Assembly (NCBI GenBank): GCA_030847615.1 | Contig: JAUMIR010000001.1 | Coordinates: forward strand, 379,546,687-379,610,686 | Length of the DNA stretch: 64,000 bases | Reading direction: 5' to 3' | From: Gambelia wislizenii | Taxonomy: Eukaryota > Chordata > Lepidosauria > Squamata > Crotaphytidae | Shown: positions 50,401 to 58,166 of the stretch, piece after piece | Layout of the letters: every line of letters starts with the position of its first letter | How positions within the stretch are numbered: position 1 is the stretch's first letter | Notes under the pieces: model-generated | Told to the model about the DNA's origin: nothing | Database searches by the model: none | The model's input: the letters and a program-made list of their open reading frames with translations, nothing else | Made by a program: the position numbers and the translations under genes

Positions 50401-53400
50401 CAAATTTTCCAACTCTACACTTTTTCTTTTTTTCAAATACAGAAACTCAAGGGCATATGATATTCCAAGTGTTATCAGTTTCTAGGAAGATACCATCATT
50501 ATTACTAGTATTTGCAGTGAGGGCTGGCTTCTCTTTCTGAGAACTACTGGTTCTTCCTCACGGTCTCCATGACTCACAGATGTGGGTCATTCTGCACTTG
50601 CACAGAGCGTGTCAGAAGCTTCTCAAGAGCAAAACAAAGCATTTTGGCAGTAACCTCATCCTCTGCCTTCCAAGCATGCAAGCATGCACACTGATGCTTC
50701 TGCCAATTTCCTCAGTTACTTTTCATCTGCTGCAGTAGCAGCAGCATATTGAAATATTTCCTTTTTGGATTGCTTTGTGGGGTAACAGTTTTCTCTTTCA
50801 GTTCTTCATTTTTACTCTGTTTATTCTATATTTTTACTGAATTTACTTCTTTTTATTTTTACTCTTCATTTTTACTCTGTTCATTCTCTTCTATTTATTT
50901 TCCTTTTTCCCTGGTGTTTGCCATTTTTGATTGCTTCAGTTCCTTGGGCAGTTAAGTCCATGCATGGCACCACACCTAAGTCAGACGACCACTCTAAGTT
51001 CCTGACTTGTTTAGGAGAAGGTATGTTCATTCTCAACATTTCATTAAACAAGCCCTGAAGAATTGCTTTTATTGACTCAGGTTTCAGAAATAGTACACTC
51101 CCTACAGGCCCTGGTATTGCCACACCTTTCCCTCACCTCTGAGGAACCAACAGCTGTTAACAGAATAGACCGCCTTTCTTTTGAGCCCTCTACTGACAAC
51201 CTCAGAACAGACTTCATTCCCACTTTCAAAAGCTCATTCACTCTTGACATTGACTGATGTTTGCACTAAAACTGCAAAAAGGAAATCTTGTGATCTTCAC
51301 CATGACAAGAAGACAAGGAAGAAGGAAAAGGCCAACAACTCTCCCTGCCTCAATCTCAAGGTCCAGTAGAAGGCACACCTTTGCCCTCTGTTCATGTACA
51401 TGAACACAGTAGCTACAACATACTTGAGGTGCCACAGCTTCTTCCTGAAGATTTGGTTGCAGTGGGGCCAGTGTTTCAGAGCATTTCCCACTCTCCAGAT
51501 CCCCGCTCTGAGGAGGCCCAGTTTGTTGCAGCTTATTCAGAATGTGCTGCCTCAAGACTCCTTCCATGAAGTGTTTTGCCTTTGGGGCTGATTCCACATT
51601 CACTCTCTTTCCCCTCAGTTTTTCTGATCCAAGGATTCTCAACACCCAACACTCTCAAGGGCTACATTCCCACCATCACTGCCTCTTCCGTCACAACACC
51701 GATCTGAAGTTCAGTGTCCTTCTCCCTCTCTGTCTTCATGTTCTGGGCACCATGCTTTTACGGCCAAGCCTCATACTCATGGATCTCATCATGCCCCCCA
51801 CCACAAATTCTCTCTGATATCTTTGGTTTTGAGACTTCCTTTGGTATATTCCCCCCCCCCCACCGATAGGCACCCCTGGAACCAGTAAACTCTTCCACCT
51901 ATCCAAGGGACCTTTTCCAATGGAGACATACTCCTCCTACTTGGGACCTCTATATTCATCAGACTCAGTCGTCTCAATAGTGTGAGGACAATTGGGACAT
52001 CCATTGCCACAGATCTACTCATTCTCTATCACAAGTGCTGCTACACATACATGATGTCTGCAGTCCCATTGGGTGGTATAACTCTACTACTCTGGGTAGT
52101 GATATGGATGAGAGGTCTAAAATTGCTGTACATGCTTCAGTGATGTCCATTGGGAGTTGGGTGCTATAAATTTGCTGATGAGACTCAGTTCTACTGTCCT
52201 TTAATCAGTTAGAGCTATGCAGATGCTAAACCAGTGTCTGGGTACTATAATGAGTTGAATGAGGGCCACTAAACTGAAGCTGAATCCCAATAAATCTATT
52301 TTCTCTTGGGATTGGTGGTTCTCAGGTCTAGGAACTGGGTAAACAACCTGTATTGCGCTCCCCCTGAAGGAGGCAGTAAGTATATAGCTTGGGAATACTC
52401 CTGAATCCATCATTGTCTCCCAAGTTGATACTGTGAGTTCCAGTGCTTGGGGACATCTTCTATTGACCTGACAGCTATGGCTTTTCCTGGACAGAGATAA
52501 TCTAGCCACAGTAGTTCGTGCCCTGGTGACCTCCTAATTATGCTAGGTAATGTGTTTGATGTGGGGCTCCCCTTGAAGATGACTTAGAGGCAGCAGCTAG
52601 TGCAAGTGTAGCAACTTGATTGCAGACAGGGAGACCATATAGACATCATCTAAGTACCAATCTTAAACTAATTGCACTGGCTGCCTATATGCTTTCAATA
52701 TGAATTCAGGATGCTTATGTTGTCATTTTAAAGCTCTAATCAGCTTGGGAACTTGAGTGAGTGCCTCTCCATATATGCCTGCCTAGGGACTGAAGTCTGC
52801 TGGAGGACCCCTCCTTTTTGTGTTACCAGTGAAGGTTATACAGTAGGGCCCCTGTATCCACTGGGGATTGTTTCGGGGGGCGGGCATGGATACCGAAAAC
52901 CATGGATAATAGCTAATGCCATATAAATAATGGGACTTTTGGTTTAAAAATACCATAGAGTTGCCTTGGAGGACCTAGAAAATGGCTAGAGGTGACACGT
53001 TTTCTAGGAAGACTATGGTAGGTATGCTGTTTTGTTTCCTGTGTATAACTGAATCAGTGGGTAATGAATCAGTGGATATGGTGATCCTACTGTATACTGA
53101 GTGAGGATGTGGGAGAGGCCTTTCTCAACAAAAGTACCCTGACTGTGGAATGCCCTTCCCTTGGAGGCCCAGTTAATGCCAGCACTGGCTTCATTTAGCT
53201 GTCAGGTGAAAATATGGCCTTTGGACCCTAAATGATTTCCTCCACAATGTTTATCTCGTGGTTTTAAATTGTTTTACTCTTTTTAACCTTGTTTATAACT
53301 TGTCAGGAAGTTCAATATGTATTGTGTTTAAATTCTTTATTGTTTGAATCTGTTTATACTTATGTTTATTCATACACTTCCCTGAGCTCTCATTATATAG

Positions 53401-54042
53401 TGTGGGGTATAAATATTTTGTTGATGATGATGCTGATGAGAGGACAGTAGCAAATGCTCAGAGCTGTCCGGACAGTTTTTGCTGTCTCTGATGCTATTGC
53501 GCAACACTCTAAAAAGTGCCTAACACTGGCATATCAGACTGTTAAATCAGAGTAAATCACCAGAAGAATTTCAGCCACTATTTGTGATTAGCCTATGCTG
53601 CCTAATGCCTTGTGTTATGCCAAAATGGTGAAATTATTTGAATCCTTTACCTCACTGACACTAATACTGGTGTAAATTTTTTAAGTAGGGAGTGTCTATG
53701 TGTTGACACACACATACTTAAATAAAATTTTTATGACACCAGGACACAATATTCCCTTAAATTTATAACTATAATACTGTTTTTCTTCTCCCCCCTCCTT
53801 CAGAATACTAAGTGCTTCACTTCCAGTTCTAAGAAAGCAATATGTTGCTTTGAAAAATGCAGGATTAGCAAATGGTGTCATTGAGAATGACTTCAGGGAG
53901 TTTGAACAGCTAATTCACAGAGAGAAAGCTGTAGTTTGGGCTGACCAGATGGTTGAAGAAGAACCAAAACAAAATGATCAGCCAGTGATGTCTGCTGTCA
54001 TGGCATTTCCGGAACTTGTGAGCTATTGGAATACTCCTTGCC
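32136..54042 (+). CDS. KIF18A: KIF18A, kinesin-8 motor (coding exons 2-13 of the gene; 3' end outside the window)
   Basis: KIF18A is a plus-end-directed kinesin-8 that gathers at kinetochore microtubule ends, dampens their dynamics and aligns chromosomes in mitosis. Twelve coding exons join without a stop: 32136-32466, 33458-33615, 34596-34700, 38198-38308, 39197-39394, 41529-41705, 42488-42562, 43489-43595, 44063-44225, 46972-47136, 49569-49690, 53804-54042 (650 codons plus 1 nt). All introns are GT-AG. Landmarks: P-loop GATGAGKT at residues 115-122, switch I NASSSRSH 224-231, switch II DLAGSE 260-265, [10 protein letters not shown] 306-315, then the neck and a charged coiled-coil region to ~residue 650. 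Human KIF18A has 898 residues, so the C-terminal tail with the nuclear signal and second microtubule site is not in this window. Confidence 0.96.
32556..32786. mobile_element. Tigger-like MITE in KIF18A intron 2
   Basis: This is a complete copy with termini TACAGTAGGCCCTTGGTATC and, in reverse, TACAGCTGGTCCTCCATATC. The interior 'tataaaaggacacaatcaag' is the inverse orientation of 49171-49386. Confidence 0.8.
33458..33615 (+). CDS. KIF18A: KIF18A exon 3 (P-loop)
   Basis: It starts after TGTAG and completes the Val codon left open by exon 2. It encodes [20 protein letters not shown], with the nucleotide-binding P-loop GATGAGKT, then '[14 protein letters not shown]' and 'CAVAVSYLE'. The donor is GAG|GTAAGA at 33615, phase 0. 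Confidence 0.97.
34596..34700 (+). CDS. KIF18A: KIF18A exon 4
   Basis: It encodes [20 protein letters not shown]...GLTLHQ, the kinesin 'YNE.I.DLL' segment. The acceptor is tttttcgaag (34595) and the donor CAG|GTATAC (34700). Phase 0 at both ends. Confidence 0.97.
37191..37427 (+). mobile_element. tRNA-derived SINE with BovB-like tail (copy 2)
   Basis: It is the same family as 11521-11765: head 'gagccagtgtagtgtagtgg', box-B-like 'accagtgttcaaatctgtgc', CORE-like 'gtgaccttgggcaagccata', and tail 'ataagtcataaatgacttga' plus 'acacaacaac'. Confidence 0.8.
37718..37742. repeat. (CA)n microsatellite
   Basis: About twelve CA units. Confidence 0.95.
38198..38308 (+). CDS. KIF18A: KIF18A exon 5 (switch I)
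   Basis: It encodes [20 protein letters not shown]...[22 protein letters not shown] is the switch I motif that senses the ATP gamma-phosphate. The acceptor is tttgtag (38197), the donor CAG|GTAAGG (38308), phase 0. Confidence 0.97.
39197..39394 (+). CDS. KIF18A: KIF18A exon 6 (switch II)
   Basis: It encodes [20 protein letters not shown], then [20 protein letters not shown], and ends [16 protein letters not shown] is switch II; '[15 protein letters not shown]' is the relay helix region. The acceptor is ttatag (39196), the donor AAG|GTAGGT (39394), phase 0. Confidence 0.98.
39395..41528 (+). other. KIF18A: KIF18A intron 6
   Basis: It holds a MITE-like scrap at 39520-39620 and a CR1 3' fragment at 40310-40525 (plus; 'ttgctggaggtatttgagca', 'ttcccttctcagtctctaat'). 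Nothing else is recognisable. Confidence 0.65.
41529..41705 (+). CDS. KIF18A: KIF18A exon 7 (end of motor core)
   Basis: It encodes [37 protein letters not shown] and [20 protein letters not shown], the microtubule-binding L12/helix 5 region and the last motor helix. The acceptor is ttcttctag (41528), the donor TCT|GTAAGT (41705). Confidence 0.98.
42488..42562 (+). CDS. KIF18A: KIF18A exon 8 (neck)
   Basis: It encodes [20 protein letters not shown] and EQKKE, the short neck after the motor. The acceptor is ccaatag (42487), the donor GAG|GTATGT (42562). Confidence 0.95.
42616..43289. mobile_element. hAT-type MITE, copy 3, split by a SINE
   Basis: The left end is CAGTGGTTCTTAACCTGTGG and the right end in reverse CAATGACTCTTAACCTTT. 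The flanks carry a possible 8-bp target duplication (atctaagg / atctaggt, 6 of 8 matching), as expected of hAT elements. The interior matches copies 1 and 2 but is interrupted at about 42885-43158 by a SINE. Confidence 0.75.
42895..43158 (-). mobile_element. tRNA-derived SINE nested in the hAT MITE
   Basis: On the minus strand the head reads 'ggagccctggtggcgcagtg' with 'gcaagttcgattccagaggc' (box-B-like), then the 'tcactcagccttccatcctt' body. It lies inside copy 3 of the hAT MITE and so inserted later. Confidence 0.65.
43489..43595 (+). CDS. KIF18A: KIF18A exon 9
   Basis: It encodes [20 protein letters not shown] and on to QQPEML plus two bases of an Arg codon. It is charged and coiled-coil-like at the start and variable after. 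The acceptor is tgtttcag (43488), the donor AG|GTAAAA (43595), phase 2. Confidence 0.92.
44063..44225 (+). CDS. KIF18A: KIF18A exon 10
   Basis: It completes Arg and encodes [20 protein letters not shown], then [20 protein letters not shown] and [14 protein letters not shown], part of the coiled-coil region ('NREEI..E.LKLE' is conserved in KIF18A). The acceptor is ggagtag (44062), the donor AAG|GTAAGT (44225). Confidence 0.95.
44674..45668 (+). mobile_element. Penelope-like element with inverted terminal arms (copy 1)
   Basis: The coding part (44807-45489) gives the RT end ('[20 protein letters not shown]'-like text) and a GIY-YIG endonuclease ('[18 protein letters not shown]'), then '[19 protein letters not shown]'. 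A frameshift near 45117 breaks the endonuclease, as shown by comparison with the intact frame in copy 2. Left arm 44707-44754 and right arm 45621-45668 are inverted copies (atagattttcc...ggctgtgaggccgtgttctg). The 3' part 'ctgaggatgccagccacaga' recurs at 61000-61200 and 63900-63977. It lies in KIF18A intron 10. Confidence 0.8.
46972..47136 (+). CDS. KIF18A: KIF18A exon 11
   Basis: Read in the frame set by exon 10, it encodes [40 protein letters not shown] and [15 protein letters not shown]. '[13 protein letters not shown]' is strongly conserved in KIF18A. The acceptor is cttatag (46971), the donor CAG|GTAAAT (47136). The open reading frame in another frame here is a shadow. Confidence 0.96.
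47176..47405. mobile_element. Tigger-like MITE in intron 11
   Basis: It has perfect 15-bp inverted ends TACAGTAGGACCCCC. It is closely related to the copy at 52839-53094 ('catggataccaaaaaccatg', 'atttctaggaagactctatg'-type blocks). Confidence 0.85.
47615..48250 (+). mobile_element. L2/L3-like LINE 3' end, split by a Tigger-like piece
   Basis: The text 'ccagatacaattcaaaacat', 'tcctacataacttaggtcta' and the tail 'aaaccaccttgagtcccagt' is the usual LINE 3' end. At 47942-48130 a GC-rich Tigger-like insert ('cagttgcccctccacgttcg', 'ttcgcggtttt') interrupts it. Confidence 0.55.
49171..49386. mobile_element. Tigger-like MITE in intron 11
   Basis: The left end is CAGTTGTCCCTCCGTATCC and the right end in reverse CTAGTTGGCCCTTGGTATC. 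The interior matches 25630-25772 and, inverted, 32556-32786. Confidence 0.75.
49569..49690 (+). CDS. KIF18A: KIF18A exon 12
   Basis: It encodes [40 protein letters not shown] and the first two bases of Lys. The helical, charged text fits the coiled-coil part of KIF18A. The acceptor is tcttgaag (49568), the donor AA|GTAAGT (49690), phase 2. Confidence 0.95.
50795..50895. repeat. T-rich imperfect tandem repeat
   Basis: 'tcatttttactctgtttatt' recurs with changes about 60 bp later. It is low-complexity. Confidence 0.5.
50930..51840 (+). mobile_element. Possible DIRS-like gag remnant
   Basis: The plus strand reads '[17 protein letters not shown]' near 50970, which resembles the zinc-finger start of reptile DIRS gag proteins. 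Broken Ser/Pro/Lys-rich text follows ('[20 protein letters not shown]'). No clear end is seen. The identification rests mainly on the C-L-G-E-G block. Confidence 0.4.
52080..53430 (+). mobile_element. CR1/L3-like LINE, split by a Tigger-like MITE
   Basis: 'aaatttgctgatgagactca' (FADETQ, a decayed YADD region) is near 52165. 'ctgaagctgaatcccaataa' (LKLNPN) is at 52275, and 'gggaatactcctgaatccat' (LGILLNP) near 52390. The tail is near 53200-53430. Several stops are present. A 256-bp MITE sits at 52839-53094. Confidence 0.65.
52839..53094. mobile_element. Tigger-like MITE nested in the LINE
   Basis: The ends are TACAGTAGGGCCCCTGTATC and, in reverse, TACAGTAGGATCACCATATC. The flanking TA on both sides fits a TA target duplication. 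It is close to 47176-47405. Confidence 0.8.
53804..54042 (+). CDS. KIF18A: KIF18A exon 13 (last exon in the window)
   Basis: It completes Lys and encodes [40 protein letters not shown] and [20 protein letters not shown] to ...YWNTPC plus one base. 'VVWADQ..E.PKQND' is a KIF18A hallmark. The acceptor is ctccttcag (53803), the donor TGCC|GTAAGT (54042), phase 1. The next exon was not found before 64000. Confidence 0.96.
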
Positions 54043-54218
54043 GTAAGTAGATAGCTGCCTTTTTGTGCATGAAAATATCTTCCATAGAAAACTGTTAATT
54101 CAGGAACAGATTAAGAATGTCACCAAATTTAACTAATGTGAATGTGTCCTGTGTTTCAGAATTTGGTGTGGTGTTAACAGTGGCACAACCACGGCCTATG
54201 CACAAAAGAAATAATCTG

Positions 54219-54348
54219 CCTTCCCCAACCTGGTTCCTTCCAGATGTTTTGGCTAAAATCCCTCCATTTGTCCCAGACAGAATAGCCAATAGTCAGGGAT
54301 GGTGAGAGTTGCAGGCCAAAACACCTGAAAGAATCCATGTTGGGGAAG
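54219..54348. mobile_element. 130-bp MITE with CTTCCCCAAC ends
   Basis: The left end 'ccttccccaacctgg' and the right end 'ccatgttggggaag' are inverted repeats. The interior 'agatgttttggctaaaatcc' recurs in a decayed form at 7366-7490. Confidence 0.7.
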
Positions 54349-56102
54349 ACTGTGCTAGCTGTTACAGACACTTCGTAAAAATATGTTTTATTAGCTGAAA
54401 TGTTTAGTCCTAGAGAGAGACTGAAAATGTCTTCCTATTTACTGACCAGATTAGAGTATCATGATTCAGTTTTCCATAGTAACTCCTATTTGCAACTATC
54501 TGTTGTGTTTTCCCAAGCTGATGACTCTGCTGTTTGGCTGTTACAACAAGCAAACCAAAGTTTTGGTTTTTTAAGATGAGAGGAAGATAGAAGCACTGAT
54601 TTTTCAGCTACTGTTTCTACACTCAGCTTTCACTCTCTTGCTTGTCTTGCTACATTCTGCTTTGGTACAACAAGCTCTTCTCAGAATGAGAAATATTCTG
54701 ACATTCTTGGAGGCAGCACTGAGGAACTTTCTTACATTCATTTCTAGGAACCTGGGGAGAGGAGTGGTGGTAGACAGAAAGCAAGGAGTAGTGTCTAGGG
54801 ATGCCTAGTGAAAGGAATGGCCTTACCCATTTTTAAGTGAAAATCTTGGATTGTATGTCAAAGCAGATGACCTGTCTATAAACTGTGAGTGTGATGGTGA
54901 GGTTGGGCCTTTCCCTTGTTAGGTAAACCCTGGTACAGAGGGGACAGTCCGCATTATAGGAATCTGTGACCCTTTTATGGCTTTTCCATTTTCTCAGAAC
55001 TGACAGTCTCCTTCCCTGGATGTGTTTCCTTGTCTTCCATTATCCACTACTTCACTCTTGCAGGGATCCTAGGTGTTGTCTAGACAGTGAAAATACTCCT
55101 AAAATTTTCAGGGAATACCTTTTGTCCCAATGAGATCCTGCGGGGATTCGTCGTATTCAGAAGGAGGGGGGCCAAAAACTAAGCGGGAAAAGCCATCATG
55201 ACTTTTCACGAACTTTTAAGGCTAATGCATAGAAATGTGCATTACTGTCCATTTGGACATCCGATTCAGACTGCAGCACATTCTCTGAGAGGAGCAGAAG
55301 TGGAAATTTGATTGGTTGAACATGTGGAGGGGGTGGGCTTGTCAGCTGGAAGTGCCATTTTGGAATTTTACGGAAATGATTGTGCGCCTTTTCATTGCGC
55401 TGAGGCAATCAAACCGCTGTTTTAAGTGGGAGGTTGTACTTGTGCACCCTTGATTTACATTTTTTTTAAATACTGTGCAGCAGCAGCAACTTGTGGAGCA
55501 TAATACCATGAGTAATTGACTTGCTGCCACCATCTTGATTTGCAGCCATGGCTGCATGTGAACTCCAAACACAGATAGCTTCGGATACATGGAGACAAAT
55601 GAACGCTGCTGGGAATTTGCATTAATGTGCAGCAACCCCCATATTGCCTCACCTAGACAACACCCTAGCGATGGAAGGGAGGAACAGACTTCCTCAGAGG
55701 CCCCTATCTCCCACTTCAGTAGGGGCTGGAAGCTGCTTTTTCCAAACTCCTACTATGTCAAGGCAAGACTCTTGAGACTGAGGGAGGAAAACGGTAGTAG
55801 ATAGATACCATAGAAAATGGTAGCAGATAGAAAATGGTAGCAGGAACTACTAGAGGGTGTGTGTCAGGGTCTGCCTTGGTAATAGGCACTGGAGATACAT
55901 AATCTATCTTTAAAAAAAATCAGCTTTAAGGTTCTAACAGGATTCAAGGCCTGACCAATGTCTGTGGGGCGGGGGATCATTTTCAGTCTACTGTTGCTAC
56001 AAACAGCTATAGTGATGGTCTTTGAGTATAAAACTTAATTTATGGGACTAATAGTAATCCGAGAGTTGCGGGGGGCGGGGTCCATAGATCTTGATATAGT
56101 AT

Positions 56103-56111
56103 CTTAAGGCC

Positions 56112-56164
<53 letters not shown>
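56103..56164. repeat. (CT)n tract joined to a LINE tail
   Basis: About 28 CT units directly adjoin the 3' end of the LINE at 56165, seen as an expanded (AG)n tail on the minus strand. Confidence 0.95.
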
Positions 56165-56169
<5 letters not shown>

Positions 56170-56471
56170 TTCTTCGCAAACAAAGATTCAGGAAGGACTC
56201 ATCCCGCGCTTTCTGCAAGCGCGCTGATGACTAAAAAGGCCAATCCGAGATAAACAAGTCCAGTTGCAAAAAGCACAGCAGAAGGTCTCCTTGGGTGATG
56301 TTTTTGGGTTGTGATTCTTTCTGCGTTGTCGTTTCTCTTCAAGACTTGTTCGGCGTGAGTTCTCAAATAAGGCTGCAGCATTGTGGATAGTGCGTCTCCA
56401 TGCCTCCCGATGTGAGGCCAGGGCGGACCACTGTTGGTGATCAATTTGGCCGAGCCTGAGATGTTGTTTAA
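56165..56471 (-). mobile_element. 5'-truncated RTE-like LINE (copy 3)
   Basis: It encodes on the minus strand '...HREAWRRTIHNAAALFENSR' and the terminal finger 'CCAFCNWTC...SHQRAC'. The match to copy 2 stops at 56471, immediately before the left end of the DIRS-like element. Confidence 0.8.
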
Positions 56472-57982
56472 GGCACAAGGCAGCAAAAAAAGGACATGAT
56501 ATTTGTCTTCTCAGGAATATCAGAACACAAATGTCAGCTCTTCCTTTCCCAGTAGAGAGGGGAGAAACATCCTGTATTGGGTTGTTCCCTTCATCATCTC
56601 TGATAGGCAGGAACACATCAGCCTTTTCAAGAGTGTCCTTTTAGGGGGAGCAACCATCCATTCAACACCAGTTTTAGTTCCTGCCTTCTCTCCAAGAAGA
56701 TGTGTCTTTGTGAGCTCTGCTCCAGTCACCATTTTCTCTGCCTCTCTCTCCCTTTTACTTTTGCTTTTCCTTTTTTAAAAAAAAAATTCTTAAACTAACT
56801 CCTTTTTGCTACTTACAATTTTTTTTCTGTACCTTTATCCTGCCCTCACCTCTGTCTCTCCACTCCCCTTCTCTCCGTGCAGAGCAAACACATGGGCAGG
56901 GAAATGCATTGTTCAGCCCAGAGTGAGGAAATTCCCAGCCACTCTAGAAAAGCAGTGAATTTGCAGACAAACCCCATGGCTCGCCCTGCTGAACAGGAGG
57001 GCTTTCCAGATGGAGAAGGAGGATGCAGGGAGCCTGTGTAGCTGTTGGGTGAGGGGAATCCCATCCATTCCATGGCCCAGACAAGCTTCACGTGTCCAGC
57101 CTGAAACAGGCCAGGGTTGGATGCAGTGGCAGAGATAGCCTTCCAAGCGGTGGTGGGCATAAGTACAGCAGGCCCAGAATGGGCACAGGACCCTCCCTAT
57201 AGCAGTTTTTGACCTGGCTAAGGGACATTGTGTCTCAGGAGGCTGCAGCATGCTTCACCACCACCACATCTCCCTTCCCCCAGCAGGAGGAGATGTCCAG
57301 GCACATACCCCCAGCTTTGCCATAACACTGGGATCCTTCATAAGGGATAGTTGGGGATTGGGCCACCAGCCCTCCTCTCTCTGCCTTTGGTCTTGCTCCA
57401 TAAGTGCCTCCCACCTCCAAGAGACTCAGGACCCAGGCTGCATGGACCACGCTGGTCATGCAAGAGGCTTGCCACTGAAGCACACAGTGACCAAATAGGG
57501 CCTGGAGGCCTCTGCACTAGGAATGGAGGGCCTCCTCAGCAGGGGTAGAGGGCAGCTGGTCTAGATACCAGGTGGACTGAGGAGCAGGAGGGAATATCCC
57601 ACTCAACTCCACTTCCCAAATGGCACAGAGAGACAACCGCTGAGGCCTATGAGAAGGCCCAGGTTACTGATGGGGAATACAGGAAGGAGAATTGGAAAAC
57701 CCCTATTACGAGTCAGAAGAGGGAGAATTGTCCAGTGATGAGCCCTCCTTCCGTTAGACTGGTCAACAGGATTTGAGTGCCCTTCAAAGGAAAGCTATTA
57801 AAACTCTTAACACAGCACAAATATGCCAGCATAAATGCCTGAATGTCAGGACCCTGACCTTCCTTAAGGAAGTGGTGAGTGCTTCTCCAAAGTGAATATC
57901 TCCTCTTCAGACAATCCCCTTCCTACTGATTTCTTGTCAGTGGTAAAGGAGGAGTGGAATATGCCAGCTTAGAGGATGCCAT

Positions 57983-58166
57983 TGAGTGAGGCTGCTCAGG
58001 ATACCTCTACAGGAGAGCTAAATCTGGGAGTTCCAGGCAGAGAACCCCAGTTTGGCCTTTAACATGTTGGCAGCGGTGGGATCATGTTAAGGGCCAAACT
58101 GGGGTTATCTGCCTGGAACCCCCATATTTAGCTCCCCTGTAGAGGTACCCTGAGCAGCCTCACTCA
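57983..58166. repeat. Inverted repeat with 84-bp arms and 16-bp loop
   Basis: Arms 57983-58066 and 58083-58166 are inverted copies with few mismatches ('tgagtgaggctgctcagg' paired with 'cctgagcagcctcactca'; 'gttccaggcagagaacccca' opposite 'tggggttatctgcctggaac'). It lies inside the gag-like part of the DIRS-like element. Confidence 0.85.

Noticed and set aside
51238..51645. 135-residue minus-strand frame
   Set aside because: It is antisense to a decayed, possibly DIRS gag-like stretch and shows no family features.
56846..57548. Several 80-112-residue frames on both strands at 56.8-57.5 kb
   Set aside because: They lie inside the DIRS-like element near its gag-like part, overlap each other in several frames and carry no recognised domain.
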